From positions 96,212 to 160,211 of the forward strand of contig CAZUGO010000062.1 of assembly GCA_964619935.1 (NCBI GenBank): DNA of 64,000 nt, in the 5' to 3' direction. The translations under genes were made by a program, and so were the position numbers. The notes below the pieces were generated by a model, which was not told the origin of the DNA, ran no database searches, and saw nothing but the letters and a program-made list of their open reading frames with translations. The stretch comes from CAZUGO01 sp964619935 (GTDB lineage: Bacteria; Planctomycetota; Phycisphaerae; UBA1845; CAIVHJ01). Of the stretch, positions 26,836-36,157 are shown in pieces (the stretch's first letter is position 1; every line of letters starts with the position of its first letter).

Positions 26836-27870
26836 ATGACGTTTGAACCGGATCCTGTGGGCGCGACATCGTGGGCTGCTGCCGGCGACGACCGTGAGCG
26901 GGTGGTCTTGAAGATCCGCCGCCGGCTGCCCGGACGGCGCCTGGACAAGTACGTCCAGGGCCGCTACCCGCGGATCTCGCGCACGGTCGTGCAGCGGCTG
27001 ATCAAGCAGGGTGACCTCACCGTGAACGGCCGGCCGACGAAGGCCAGCTACGAGCCTGACGCCGGTGACGTCATCGAGATGCGGCTGCCGCCGCCGGAAG
27101 CCACTGACATCACCGGTGAAGACATTCCGCTGGATGTGCTCTTCGAAGATGACTATCTGTTGGTCATCAACAAGCACGCCGGCATCATCTGTCATCCGGC
27201 CCGTCCTTCGCAGGGCGGCACCATTGCCAACGCGGTGGTGTATCACCTGGAATCCTGCAGCGACGGCGGCGGCGACCCGCGGCGTCCCGGAATCATTCAC
27301 CGGCTGGACAAGAATACCACCGGGGTCATGCTGGTGGCCAAGTGTGACGAAGCCCACTGGCGGCTGTCGCTGCAGTTCGAGCGCCGCACGGTCCAGAAGA
27401 CTTACCTGGGCGTGGTCGAAGGCAACGTCCAACTGGACCAAGACATTATCAACGCCCCCCTGGCGGCCCACCCGACCATCAAGGATCGGCACATCGTGCC
27501 CGGAATGCGGCAGCCCACCATGGTCCTCAAGGAGGCCATCACCCACTACCGTGTGCTGGAACGCTTTCGGGGATTCGCGGTGGTGGAGTTGGAGCCCAAG
27601 ACCGGCCGGACGCATCAACTGCGGGTGCACATGTCCTACATCGGCCACCCCCTGGTCGGCGATCGAATCTACGGCGGGCACCTGCTCAGCGAGCAGGATC
27701 TGGGTGGCAGCGGCAGCAGCGAGCCGTTGATGGAATACCAATCGCTGCACGCCCGGCGCATTCGTTTCGTGCATCCCATCACCGAACAGGCCATGGACCT
27801 GGAGGCGCCGTTGTCCGGCCGGTTACAATACCTGGTCGAGCTGCTCCGCGCCCACCGCCGGCTGGATTGA
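26836..27870 (+). CDS. rluD: RluA/RluD-family 23S rRNA pseudouridine synthase
   Basis: The 344-residue protein has an N-terminal S4-type RNA-binding domain (DKYVQGRYPRISRTVVQRLI, GDVIEMRLPPPE) and a RluA catalytic domain with the motif HRLDKNTTGVMLVAK, whose Asp is the catalytic residue. Other family blocks are NKHAGIICHPA and PKTGRTHQLRVHM. It isomerises uridines in ribosomal RNA. The RluD target is most likely from overall layout, but RluC-type specificity is not excluded. The gene starts seven bases after the Cys-rich protein gene ends, so it could be cotranscribed with it, although the functions are unrelated. Confidence 0.9.
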   Translation: MTFEPDPVGATSWAAAGDDRERVVLKIRRRLPGRRLDKYVQGRYPRISRTVVQRLIKQGDLTVNGRPTKASYEPDAGDVIEMRLPPPEATDITGEDIPLDVLFEDDYLLVINKHAGIICHPARPSQGGTIANAVVYHLESCSDGGGDPRRPGIIHRLDKNTTGVMLVAKCDEAHWRLSLQFERRTVQKTYLGVVEGNVQLDQDIINAPLAAHPTIKDRHIVPGMRQPTMVLKEAITHYRVLERFRGFAVVELEPKTGRTHQLRVHMSYIGHPLVGDRIYGGHLLSEQDLGGSGSSEPLMEYQSLHARRIRFVHPITEQAMDLEAPLSGRLQYLVELLRAHRRLD

Positions 27871-27876
27871 TCGTTG

Positions 27877-27898
27877 GCCGCCGCGGGACCGCGGCGGC
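27877..27898 (+). terminator. strong GC hairpin after the pseudouridine synthase gene
   Basis: GCCGCCGCGG and CCGCGGCGGC form a perfect ten-base stem with a GA centre, six bases after the stop. No T-run follows, so it may stabilise mRNA or slow polymerase rather than act as a classical intrinsic terminator. Confidence 0.35.
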
Positions 27899-27925
27899 GG
27901 CGATCGGTTGGACACGGGCCCGGGC

Positions 27926-29080
27926 ATGAGCACACCTTCTGAAGACGTTTTGATCATCGGCGGCGGCATTATCGGGTTGGCCTGTGCCGACCGTCTGGCC
28001 GCCGACGGTCGGCGGGTCCGGGTGCTGGAGCGCCAGCGCTGCGGGCAGGAGGCGTCGTGGGCCGGTGCCGGCATTCTGGCGCCATGCAGTTGGCACCGTC
28101 AGGATGATCTGGCCCGCATGCACATGGATGCCTTGCGGTGCTACCCCGACTACGCGGCGGCGTTACAAGAGCGCAGCGGCATCGACCCTGGCTATCGGCG
28201 TTGCGGCAAGCTGCGCCTGATCCTAGACGCCAACCGCATGAACATGGCCGTGAAGGAGGCCCGGGTCGCCGCCGCCCAGCGCACCCCTGACGGTGCCGCC
28301 GTGCTGGCCACCCTCGATCCCACGGCAGTCCGCACGCTGGAGCCGCAACTGGCGGGTGCGCTGCTGGGGGCGCAGCATTGCCGGATGACTGCCCAGGTTC
28401 GCAATCCGCGCCTGCTGCAGGCCTTGGCCGCAGCGTGCCGCCGCCGTGGCGTGGTCATCGAGGAAGGGTCAATCGTCCGCGGACTGGTCAAGGACGGCGA
28501 CCGCGTCCGCGGGGCGCGGGTCGACCAGGGGCAGCGACTCGCGGGAACCACGCTGCTGTGCGCCGGATCGTGGTCGTCCGGATTGGATGCCGCCTTGGGC
28601 GACTGCATGCCGATGCATCCGGTGCGCGGACAGATGCTGCTGCTGCACCTGGCGGCGGCGCCGCTGCAGGGGATCCTGGAGATCGAGGAGCGACACTTTT
28701 ACGTGGTCCCGCGCGACGACGGCCACATCCTGATCGGCTCCACCGAAGAGCACGACTCGGGTTTCAGGAAACGGAACACCGCCGAGGCCGTGGCGCGGCT
28801 CGCCGAGCAGGCTTTACGCTGGGTGCCGGCGCTGGCGGGCGCCACCCTGGTACGCTGCTGGGCGGGGCTCCGGCCGGGAACACCGGACCGCCGTCCGTTC
28901 ATGGGACGGGTGCCCGGGCTGGAGGACCTCTGGGCCGTGACCGGTCACTTTCGCACCGGCTTGACCGTGGCCCCGGTGGTGGCCGATATCGCGGCCGACT
29001 GGCTGAGCAGCGGCCGCTGTGCCTACGACCTGCGCAAAGCCGCGCCCGGTCGCCAGTTCCCCGCCGGCTCCCGCCTCTAA
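27926..29080 (+). CDS. thiO: FAD-dependent amine oxidase, glycine oxidase ThiO-like
   Basis: The 384-residue protein has an N-terminal FAD-binding Rossmann motif (DVLIIGGGIIGLACADRLAA) with the ADP-binding Glu in VRVLERQ, then QEASWAGAGILAP, typical of glycine oxidase/DadA-type enzymes. The C-terminal blocks HFYVVPRDDGHILIGSTEE, RCWAGLRPGTPDRRP and VTGHFRTGLTVAP match ThiO, which makes iminoglycine for thiazole synthesis in thiamin formation. No thiS, thiG or other thiamin genes are in the window, so the substrate is inferred from family likeness only. The start at ATG 27926 is chosen over a TTG six codons earlier. Confidence 0.78.
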   Translation: MSTPSEDVLIIGGGIIGLACADRLAADGRRVRVLERQRCGQEASWAGAGILAPCSWHRQDDLARMHMDALRCYPDYAAALQERSGIDPGYRRCGKLRLILDANRMNMAVKEARVAAAQRTPDGAAVLATLDPTAVRTLEPQLAGALLGAQHCRMTAQVRNPRLLQALAAACRRRGVVIEEGSIVRGLVKDGDRVRGARVDQGQRLAGTTLLCAGSWSSGLDAALGDCMPMHPVRGQMLLLHLAAAPLQGILEIEERHFYVVPRDDGHILIGSTEEHDSGFRKRNTAEAVARLAEQALRWVPALAGATLVRCWAGLRPGTPDRRPFMGRVPGLEDLWAVTGHFRTGLTVAPVVADIAADWLSSGRCAYDLRKAAPGRQFPAGSRL

Positions 29081-29254
29081 CAAACCGCACTGTCGTCCGC
29101 CAGCCGCGCTATAATCCTGCCCTGAGCGAGAACGTGACGCCGCATTGGCTTGATCGATGAATGCCCGCCGAGACGTCCAGATGTGTACGTGTTTCGCGTG
29201 GCGTGCAAGCGTGCAGCCGCAGGCTTCGGCACATTTGAGACACCCTGAGGATCC

Positions 29255-30337
29255 ATGAACCTCGCAATCGAACTGGCTGAACGGGGCTGGCTGCCCGGCT
29301 GTGTGATCCGCCGCGGAATCCGGCAGTTGTGCGCCCAGCGTTTGTCTGAGCTGCGCGGCAGCCCCGAGAATGCGTCTACGGCCCTCCGGCGGTTCATCGA
29401 GCGGATGGGCCGCGCTCCGATCGCCCCCCAACCGGGCAAGCCCAACCAGCAGCATTATGAACTGCCGGCCGCATTCTTCGAGCAGGTCCTGGGACCGCGC
29501 CTGAAATACAGTGGGTGCCTGTATGCCACGCCCGAGACCACCCTGGCGGAAGCTGAGGAAGCGATGCTGGCACTGTCCTGTGAGCGCGCCGATCTGCAGG
29601 ACGGCATGACCGTGCTCGACTTGGGATGCGGCTGGGGTGCGCTGAGCCTGTGGATTGCACAGCGCTATCCCAACTGCCGCGTGACCGCGCTGTCCAATTC
29701 GCGGGTCCAGAAGGACAGCATCGAGCGCCGGGCCGCTCGTGACGGGCTGGCCCATCTCGAGGTGCTGACCTGCGACATCAACGACTTCCAGCCGCAGCGG
29801 TCGTACGATTGCGTGATGTGCATCGAGATGTTCGAGCACATGCGCAACTATTGGCGGCTGCTGCAGCGTATTTCCCAATGGCTGCGCCCCGAAGGGACGT
29901 TGTTCGTTCACATTTTCGCCCACCGCGACTATGCCTACGAGTACGCCACCGAAGGTGCTGCCAACTGGATGGGGCGACACTTCTTCACCGCCGGCATGAT
30001 GCCGGCCGACGGACTGCTGCCGTGTTTTCAGGATCATTTGAAGGCGCAGGCCCAGTGGCGTGTCGACGGCCTCCATTATCAACGCACCGCCCAGGACTGG
30101 CTGCAGAACCTGGTGGATCACCGCACGGCCATCCTGCCGTTGCTGAAGCAGCGCTATGGGGCCGATGCCGGGCGTTGGTATCAGCGCTGGCGGATGTTCT
30201 TTCTGGCATGTTCCGAGATGTTCGGCTACCAGCGCGGCACGCAGTGGGGGGTCAGTCACTACCGCTTTGTGAAACCGGGTGGCGCGGCCGTTTCCGGGAG
30301 CACTTACGGCCAGATCGTCGGCCGCGTCGAACACTAG
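29255..30337 (+). CDS. cyclopropane-fatty-acid-synthase-like SAM methyltransferase
   Basis: The 360-residue protein is a class I SAM-dependent methyltransferase of the CFA/Mycolic-acid/coclaurine-N-methyltransferase group. The entry region has [20 protein letters not shown] and [18 protein letters not shown]. The SAM site is [16 protein letters not shown] with the later [13 protein letters not shown]. It ends with [15 protein letters not shown] and WGVSHYRF. The closest relatives known for this layout act on lipids or small amines. The product cannot be decided by sequence. A TATAAT at 29110-29115 may be its -10 box, and GAGGA precedes the ATG. It is not clearly in an operon. Confidence 0.85.
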   Translation: MNLAIELAERGWLPGCVIRRGIRQLCAQRLSELRGSPENASTALRRFIERMGRAPIAPQPGKPNQQHYELPAAFFEQVLGPRLKYSGCLYATPETTLAEAEEAMLALSCERADLQDGMTVLDLGCGWGALSLWIAQRYPNCRVTALSNSRVQKDSIERRAARDGLAHLEVLTCDINDFQPQRSYDCVMCIEMFEHMRNYWRLLQRISQWLRPEGTLFVHIFAHRDYAYEYATEGAANWMGRHFFTAGMMPADGLLPCFQDHLKAQAQWRVDGLHYQRTAQDWLQNLVDHRTAILPLLKQRYGADAGRWYQRWRMFFLACSEMFGYQRGTQWGVSHYRFVKPGGAAVSGSTYGQIVGRVEH

Positions 30338-30539
30338 TGCCGAATCAGCGGGTGCGGCCTGCCGCGGCGCTCTATTGACCCTCCAGGGCCCCGCCGGTAC
30401 GATTCATCGAGTTCCCGGGGCTGACCGCTCGACGTCGTACTTGCCGTGCAGCTCCACTGCCACCGCTGAGGCGGCAGCGCTCGGGCCCGGAGTGCGTTCG
30501 TCCGCGTTTGGCAGCCGTAATCTGAGGAGAACACGTTCC

Positions 30540-31565
30540 ATGGCGATTCGCGTCGGCATCAACGGGTTTGGTCGGATCGGTAGAATCGCCCTGCGGGCCA
30601 TGCGGGCCCACCATCAGACCTTCAACGTGGTTGCGATCAACGATCTGGCGCCGGCCGGTTCGCTGGCGATCCTATTCAAGTACGACAGCGCCCACGGTCG
30701 CTACCCCGGCGCGGTCACGCTGGTGGGCGACGACATCCTCGAGGTCGACGGCGATCGCATCAAAGTGCTCAGCGAGTGCAGTCCGGCAGCGCTGCCATGG
30801 GGTGACCTGGGCGTCGATATCGTCCTGGAGTCCACCGGGATCTTCACCACCCGCGAGGGGCCGCGCGGCGGCTATGGGGACCATCTCAAGGCCGGTGCGC
30901 GCAAAGTGCTGCTCAGTGCCCCGGCCAAAGACGAGCCGGATTACACCGTGGTCCTGGGGGTGAACGACGCGGGGCTGACCGGCGCGCATCAGTGCGTGTC
31001 TAATGCCAGTTGCACGACCAACTGTTTGGCCCCGATGGCCAAGGTGTTGCACGACACCTTCGGCATCGAGCAGGGTTTGATGACTACGATCCATGCCTAC
31101 ACCAATGACCAGCACGTGGCCGACCAGATCCACAAGGACCTGCGGCGCGCCCGCGCTGCCGCCAGCAACATCATTCCGACCACTACCGGCGCCGCCCGCG
31201 CCGTCGGCAAGGTCATTCCCGAGCTGAACGGCAAGCTGAACGGCTTTTCCGTGCGGGTGCCGGTGCTGACCGGGTCGCTGACCGATCTGGTGGTAAACCT
31301 CAAGCGCAGCGCCGGGATCGAGGACATCAACGGTGCCATGCGGGCCGCGGCCGATGGCCCGCTCCGGGGCATCCTGGAGTACTGTGAAGACCCCATCGTC
31401 AGCAGCGACATCATCGGCAATCCGCACAGTTCCATTTTCGATTCGTTGAGCACCATGGTCATGCCCGGCAACGGTCACCTGGTCAAGGCCGTCGGTTGGT
31501 ACGACAATGAGTGGGGCTATTCCTGCCGCACTGCCGACATCATTGCGCGCTTGGCCGCGCGCTAA
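30540..31565 (+). CDS. gap: glyceraldehyde-3-phosphate dehydrogenase, type I
   Basis: The 341-residue glycolytic enzyme oxidises and phosphorylates glyceraldehyde 3-phosphate. The N-terminus has the NAD-binding motif [16 protein letters not shown] and the active site is [12 protein letters not shown] with the nucleophilic Cys. The catalytic His lies in [10 protein letters not shown]. The C-terminal [11 protein letters not shown] motif is present. The start at 30540 follows GAGGAG by ten bases. It is followed after about 70 bases by pgk in the same direction, the usual gap-pgk pairing. All catalytic residues are intact and the length is normal. Confidence 0.97.
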   Translation: MAIRVGINGFGRIGRIALRAMRAHHQTFNVVAINDLAPAGSLAILFKYDSAHGRYPGAVTLVGDDILEVDGDRIKVLSECSPAALPWGDLGVDIVLESTGIFTTREGPRGGYGDHLKAGARKVLLSAPAKDEPDYTVVLGVNDAGLTGAHQCVSNASCTTNCLAPMAKVLHDTFGIEQGLMTTIHAYTNDQHVADQIHKDLRRARAAASNIIPTTTGAARAVGKVIPELNGKLNGFSVRVPVLTGSLTDLVVNLKRSAGIEDINGAMRAAADGPLRGILEYCEDPIVSSDIIGNPHSSIFDSLSTMVMPGNGHLVKAVGWYDNEWGYSCRTADIIARLAAR

Positions 31566-31638
31566 ACCTCTTGCGGCCGTCGGTGCTGGCGTGACCTGGA
31601 TGTGGCCGGCGGGCGGCGCCTCGCCGGAGGTAGCGCGA

Positions 31639-32874
31639 ATGAAGCGATCAATCGATCAAGTCGATCTCGAAGGCAAGCATGTGCTCATGCGTGCCGATTT
31701 CAATGTGCCGCTGGATGATCAGGGACGGATCACCGACGACCGCCGGATCGTGCAGGCAATCCCCACCATCAGGGCGATTCTGGAACAGCATGGCCGCTTG
31801 ATCCTGATGAGCCACCTAGGCCGCCCGGAAGGCAGGCCTGATCCGCGGTACTCCCTGCGCCCGGTGGCCGCCCGGCTGTCCGCGTTGCTCGGGCAGGAGA
31901 TTCCGCTGGTCGAAGCCTACCTCGGCGAGCGCCCGCCGGAAGTCCTGTCCAAACTTCGCAAAGGACGGGTGGCGCTGCTCGAGAACCTGCGCTTTCATCC
32001 GGAAGAAACCATCAAGGGTGGCGCTGCCGAGCGCGACCCCGCCGTCAAGATCAAGAAGCGGCAGTTCGCCCGCAAGCTCGCCGACTTAGGCCAGGTGTAC
32101 GTCAACGACGCCTTCGGAACCTGCCATCGCGACAATGCCTCCATGACCACGGTCCCGCTGCTGATGGACGACCGTCCCAAGGTCATGGGCTTTCTGGTAC
32201 AAAAAGAGTTGCGGTTTCTGGGCGACGCCCTGCGGGACCCGGCCGGGCCCTTTGTGTGCATTCTGGGTGGCGCCAAGGTCTCGGACAAGATCGGCGTGAT
32301 CGAGGCGCTCCTGCCCAAGTGCGACGCCGTGCTCATCGGTGGGGCGATGACCTATACCTTTATGTTGGCCCGGGGTGAAGCGGTCGGCGCCAGCCGGGCG
32401 GAGCCCGATCTCGTGGGGCAGGCCGGTCGCCTGCTGGAGCTGGCCGGCGATCGGCTGCGGTTGCCGGCTGATCATGTGTGCGCGGAGGTTCTCGCGGAGG
32501 GCGTCCCCACCACCCTGTGCACCGGGCCGATCCCAGGGCGGTTGATCGGTCTGGACATTGGTCCGCGAACCGTCCAGGGTTATACCGACGTGCTGGCCAC
32601 CGCCCGGACGGTGGTCTGGAATGGACCCATGGGCGTGTTCGAAATCCCGCCGTTTGATCGCGGAACGCTGCAGGTTGCCGCCGCCACCGCCAAGGCCACT
32701 GATGACGGCGCGCTTAGCATCGTGGGCGGCGGTGACAGCGCCGCGGCCATCGTTGCCGCGGGCCTGGAGACCCGGATCACCCACGTATCCACCGGGGGTG
32801 GGGCCTGTCTGGAGTTTCTGGAGGGCAAGCCCTTCCAGGCCATTGAGATCCTCGATGATGCGGACCCCACATAG
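31639..32874 (+). CDS. pgk: phosphoglycerate kinase
   Basis: The 411-residue enzyme transfers phosphate between 1,3-bisphosphoglycerate and ADP. The N-terminal domain has [20 protein letters not shown] and the substrate-binding [16 protein letters not shown]. The nucleotide domain has [35 protein letters not shown] and the glycine-rich [11 protein letters not shown]. The start at 31639 is preceded by GGAGG at 31626-31630. The gene follows gap in glycolytic order. Length and motifs are typical. Confidence 0.97.
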   Translation: MKRSIDQVDLEGKHVLMRADFNVPLDDQGRITDDRRIVQAIPTIRAILEQHGRLILMSHLGRPEGRPDPRYSLRPVAARLSALLGQEIPLVEAYLGERPPEVLSKLRKGRVALLENLRFHPEETIKGGAAERDPAVKIKKRQFARKLADLGQVYVNDAFGTCHRDNASMTTVPLLMDDRPKVMGFLVQKELRFLGDALRDPAGPFVCILGGAKVSDKIGVIEALLPKCDAVLIGGAMTYTFMLARGEAVGASRAEPDLVGQAGRLLELAGDRLRLPADHVCAEVLAEGVPTTLCTGPIPGRLIGLDIGPRTVQGYTDVLATARTVVWNGPMGVFEIPPFDRGTLQVAAATAKATDDGALSIVGGGDSAAAIVAAGLETRITHVSTGGGACLEFLEGKPFQAIEILDDADPT

Positions 32875-33036
32875 CTCGCCGGGGTTCACCCGCAGCGGCG
32901 AAACCGCGCGCGATAGGCGGTCCGGTCCGCCGGTGTAAGCGGCGCCGGGCGCATCGCTGGTTTGGGGCTGCGCCCCCCCCTGCGTGGGCGTCCGTCATGA
33001 GGGGTGTGCTGCCCCCGGGGTACCAGTTGTGCTGCA

Positions 33037-33741
33037 ATGATGGATATGTGCGAACCGCGCATTCGAATTGCTCCCTCGCTGCTGTCCGCCGATTTTGGCC
33101 GGTTGCGCGAGGAGATTGCCGAGGTGGAGCAGGCGGGGGCCGATCTGCTGCACTTGGACATCATGGACGGCCATTTCGTGCCCAATCTGAGCTTCGGGGT
33201 GCCCGTTATTGAAAAGATTCGCGGTTACTCCACCCTTTTTTTCGATACCCATGTGATGATCACGGACCCGCAAAAGTATGCCGAACCGTTCATCAAGGCG
33301 GGCAGCAACAACTATACCTTTCATGTGGAGGTCAGCCCGACCCCACGGGCCCTCATCGACCAGATCCGCTCCCTGGGCTGCCAGGTGGGGATTGCCCTGA
33401 ACCCGACCACACCGCCGAGCGCCATTGCCACAGCGCTGGACGCGGTCGACCTGGTTCTGGTGATGAGCGTCTGGCCGGGGTTCGGGGGACAGACGTTCAT
33501 TCCGGAAGTGCTGCCCAAGGCGGCCCAGATTCGTTCCAAACTCCGGCCGGATCAGCGGTTGGAGATCGACGGCGGCATTGGTCCGCAGACGGTGGCGGCC
33601 GCCGCCCGGCACGGGGTAGACACTTTTGTCGCCGGTTCTGCTATATTCGGGGCGCCGAATCGCGCGGCGGCAATGCAGGAATTACGATCGCAAGCTGAAT
33701 TGGCGTGGAAAGCCGGACAGGCCCCCTGGTGCTTCCCATGA
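33037..33741 (+). CDS. rpe: ribulose-phosphate 3-epimerase
   Basis: The 234-residue TIM-barrel enzyme interconverts ribulose 5-phosphate and xylulose 5-phosphate. Signature blocks are IAPSLLSADFGRLREE, LHLDIMDGHFVPNLSFG, the His in DTHVMI, MSVWPGFGGQTFIPEVL and the catalytic Asp in IDGGIGPQT. Several start codons are possible: GTG 33004, ATG 33037, 33040 and 33046. No strong ribosome-binding site decides, and 33037 is chosen. The stop overlaps the next gene as ATGA, so translation of the downstream phosphatase-like gene is probably coupled to rpe. Confidence 0.94.
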   Translation: MMDMCEPRIRIAPSLLSADFGRLREEIAEVEQAGADLLHLDIMDGHFVPNLSFGVPVIEKIRGYSTLFFDTHVMITDPQKYAEPFIKAGSNNYTFHVEVSPTPRALIDQIRSLGCQVGIALNPTTPPSAIATALDAVDLVLVMSVWPGFGGQTFIPEVLPKAAQIRSKLRPDQRLEIDGGIGPQTVAAAARHGVDTFVAGSAIFGAPNRAAAMQELRSQAELAWKAGQAPWCFP

Positions 33742-34340
33742 AGGCCGCTTCCAAGAATATGACCTCGGTAATTCTGGTGCCGTCGGCCGAGACCGATTGG
33801 CAAGCCGGCGGGCGTTTCGCCACCCGGACGCCCATTTCGGTGAACCAGCAGGGCCGCGCTGAGATTGCCACCTGGGCCCGTCAGTTGGCGGTAAGACCGC
33901 CAGCGGCGATCTATTCGGCCGACCGCGATCCCGCGGCCCAAACCGCCCACGATCTGGCTGAGTCGTTCCACCTCAGGGCCAAGAAGGCTGATCGGCTGGA
34001 AGAGATGGCACTGGGCTTGTGGGAGGGCCTAACCCCGGAGGATCTGGCCAAGCGCTTCGCCAGGGCCTTTCGCCAATGGAAAGAGGATCCCTCCAGCGTG
34101 TGTCCGCCCGAAGGCGAGGCGTTGCCCGCAGCCGCCGAACGGGTCATCAAGGAAGTCGGCCGCCTGGGACGCAAGCATCTGGGGCAGTGTTTCGCGGTGG
34201 TTCTGGGGCCGTTGGCGCTTGCGGCGTTGCGCTGCCATCTCGAGGGCAAAGACTGCTCTGCTTTGTGGGAGATGACGTCCGACAAGCCCATACGTTATGC
34301 CCTGGATCCGGAGGCGTGTAGACCGATCATGTCCCGCTGA
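33738..34340 (+). CDS. histidine-phosphatase-superfamily pseudoenzyme (catalytic His residues missing)
   Basis: The 200-residue protein follows the phosphoglycerate-mutase/histidine-phosphatase pattern. VILVPSAETDW stands where LVRHGET is expected, NQQGRAEI matches the L-T-x-x-G-R helix, IYSADRDPAAQTA matches the Y-S-S-D-L-x-R-A-x-Q-T-A block, and EEMALGLWEGLT matches the E-x-x-F-G-x-W-E-G block. The catalytic His and Arg of the RHG motif are replaced by Pro, Ser and Ala, and the second His (usual V-x-H-G) reads VVLGPLAL. The fold seems kept while the phosphohistidine chemistry is lost. It overlaps rpe by four bases. It may regulate or bind a sugar phosphate or a protein partner, which is inference. 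Confidence 0.78.
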   Translation: MKAASKNMTSVILVPSAETDWQAGGRFATRTPISVNQQGRAEIATWARQLAVRPPAAIYSADRDPAAQTAHDLAESFHLRAKKADRLEEMALGLWEGLTPEDLAKRFARAFRQWKEDPSSVCPPEGEALPAAAERVIKEVGRLGRKHLGQCFAVVLGPLALAALRCHLEGKDCSALWEMTSDKPIRYALDPEACRPIMSR

Positions 34341-34402
34341 AAGCCGGCGCGGATTCGAGGCACGCCCCCGACCGCCCCAGGGTTCTCCATGGAAGGTGTA
34401 CC

Positions 34403-35227
34403 ATGGCATCGCAACAAGCCCCAATTCCCAAGAAATCCGATGTCCCCGAGGGTGTGTGGGCCCGCTGCGAGGCCTGCGGCGAGATGCTCTATACCCGCGA
34501 ATTCCAGGAGGCCTTGTCCGTCTGCCCGACCTGCCAGCACCATCACCGGATCGACGCCCGGACGCGGGTACGGCAGGTCTGCGATGAAGGCACCTTCGAG
34601 GAGTTTCTGACCGACCTGGTGCCCACCGATCCGCTCAAGTTCATCGACCGCATCCCCTATAACGAGCGCATCAAGCAGATCCAGTCCGCCACCAGCGAAA
34701 AAGAGGCCGTCATCGTCGGCAAGGCCTACATCAAGGGCCGCGGAGTCATCCTTGGGGTCATGAATCCCTACTTTATCATGGCCAGCATGGGCTCGGTGGT
34801 TGGTGAAAAGGTCACCGCGGCGGTGGAGCGGGCGATGGAAGACAATCTGCCGCTGGTCATCGTCACGGCGTCCGGCGGGGCCCGCATGCAGGAGGGCATG
34901 GTCTCGCTGGTCCAGATGGCCAAGACGTCGGCCGCGCTGGCCCGCCTGGATGAGGCCGGCGGTTTGTACATCGTGGTGCTGACCGATCCGACCACTGCCG
35001 GGGTGGCGGCCAGCTTCGCAATGCTGGGCGACGTCATCCTGTCCGAGCCGAAGGCCATGGTCGGCTTCGCCGGCCCGCGTGTGATTGCCAACACCATCAA
35101 GGAGGAACTGCCCGAAGGTTTCCAGACCGCGGAGTTCCTGCTGGATCGCGGTTTCATCGACCGCATCGTCGAGCGCAAGAACCTTCGCTCCGAGATTGCC
35201 AGGATCATCGACTTCTGCGGCAAGTGA
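34403..35227 (+). CDS. accD: acetyl-CoA carboxylase carboxyltransferase subunit beta
   Basis: The 274-residue protein is the AccA partner in the carboxyltransferase that makes malonyl-CoA. The N-terminal zinc ribbon is C-x-x-C (CEACGEM) and C-x-x-C (CPTCQHH). The crotonase-type core has GRGVILGVMN, MGSVVGEKVTAAVERAM, TASGGARMQEGM and FAGPRVIANTIKEELP. It ends after IVERKNLRSEIARIIDFCG. The start has GGAAGGTG a few bases upstream. The length and both Cys pairs are normal. Confidence 0.96.
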   Translation: MASQQAPIPKKSDVPEGVWARCEACGEMLYTREFQEALSVCPTCQHHHRIDARTRVRQVCDEGTFEEFLTDLVPTDPLKFIDRIPYNERIKQIQSATSEKEAVIVGKAYIKGRGVILGVMNPYFIMASMGSVVGEKVTAAVERAMEDNLPLVIVTASGGARMQEGMVSLVQMAKTSAALARLDEAGGLYIVVLTDPTTAGVAASFAMLGDVILSEPKAMVGFAGPRVIANTIKEELPEGFQTAEFLLDRGFIDRIVERKNLRSEIARIIDFCGK

Positions 35228-35307
35228 TCCGCGGCGGCAACCGCTCATCAGCGGAGCGGTGCACGCTCGTGCTGCCGTCACACATGTGGATTGCTTGAAG
35301 ATAATCT

Positions 35308-35336
35308 TTGCACACCACCGATACATCTAGTAGATT
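35308..35336 (+). promoter_or_regulatory. sigma-70-type promoter before the amidase-like gene
   Basis: TTGCAC (35308-35313) and TAGATT (35331-35336) are separated by exactly 17 bases in an AT-richer stretch. Initiation near 35343 gives a leader of about 50 bases to the ATG at 35395. Confidence 0.5.
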
Positions 35337-35394
35337 AGTATTGGTAGAGGCGGCGCGGCCTCGAATCGGTGCTGGTAACCAACTTCCAACTGAC

Positions 35395-35952
35395 ATGATT
35401 CAACGAGCACGGATGTTCAAAGTTCTCGCCTTGCTGGTGGTCAGCATGAGTGTCGGGGCCTTGATTCTGTCCCGGCTCGAGCCCGGCCGCGAGCGCATGG
35501 CCACCACCGTACTGCTGAGTGCCCAAGGCCGTGCCCCAGAGGCTGCCGCACCCGCCGATGGCTTTCCGTGGGCCCGCACGACGGTGTTCTGCGAAGCGAT
35601 CTCCGGTCGTAACCTATTGCCTATCATTGGCAATGGGTCGTCGCACCCGGCCCACGTGCGGATCAAGCCGGATGGTCTGCTGGAGTTCCAACCGGCGTGG
35701 TATCGCCGCCAGGTGTTTTCTGATGAGCCCTCGGCGCTGCGGGTCGGCATCGAGTTGCCGTCACAGGCCCGTGGCGTCAGCAGCACTCAGCTCAAATCAC
35801 TGGACGCCCTGCTGGGCCGCCTGAAATCGACCTTGACCGGTCCCGGCGACGTCGTGCGGTTTCAGTCGTTCCATTCCGCAGTCCCCGACCTGGGGCGTCA
35901 TCTCAAAGTCGCTCGCGAGCAACTCATGGCCTTGTCGCGCTTGGACGGCTAG
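35395..35952 (+). CDS. membrane-anchored protein with degenerate amidase/PGRP-like domain
   Basis: The 185-residue protein has an N-terminal membrane segment (KVLALLVVSMSVGALIL) and an extracytoplasmic domain of about 130 residues. The stretch ALRVGIELPSQARGVSSTQL resembles the N-x-x-S-I-G-I-E-L and T-x-x-Q pattern of N-acetylmuramoyl-alanine amidases, and VVRFQSFHSAVPDLGRHL resembles their H-x-D-x-x-P-x-R end. The first zinc His is not evident, and the last block keeps only one His. It may be an inactive peptidoglycan-binding relative. A second ATG at 35413 is possible. The assignment is tentative. Confidence 0.6.
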   Translation: MIQRARMFKVLALLVVSMSVGALILSRLEPGRERMATTVLLSAQGRAPEAAAPADGFPWARTTVFCEAISGRNLLPIIGNGSSHPAHVRIKPDGLLEFQPAWYRRQVFSDEPSALRVGIELPSQARGVSSTQLKSLDALLGRLKSTLTGPGDVVRFQSFHSAVPDLGRHLKVAREQLMALSRLDG

Positions 35953-35964
35953 CTCGCTTACCCC

Positions 35965-36126
35965 ATGCCCTCGGCTAAGCCTGCCGGAGTTCTGCCGGAC
36001 GACGCGGTTCGCCTGGAGTTGACCTCATCGCGACCGGGCTTCTACAATGTCGATCAAGCCTGGAGTCTCCTGGATCTGATTCGCACCGGCGTGGATCGCC
36101 CTGCTCCGACACGGGCACAGCCCTGA
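35965..36126 (+). CDS. small hypothetical protein (53 residues)
   Basis: This short frame starts at ATG 35965, 12 bases after the preceding stop, and ends at TGA 36124-36126. The middle (DAVRLELTSSRPGFYNVDQA) reads like folded protein rather than noise. It is small, with no recognised family and no strong ribosome-binding site. It sits just before the kinase gene in the same direction. It could be a real small protein or chance. Confidence 0.4.
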   Translation: MPSAKPAGVLPDDAVRLELTSSRPGFYNVDQAWSLLDLIRTGVDRPAPTRAQP

Positions 36127-36157
36127 TCAGCATCGAGACCACCGCAACCCCCCATGG

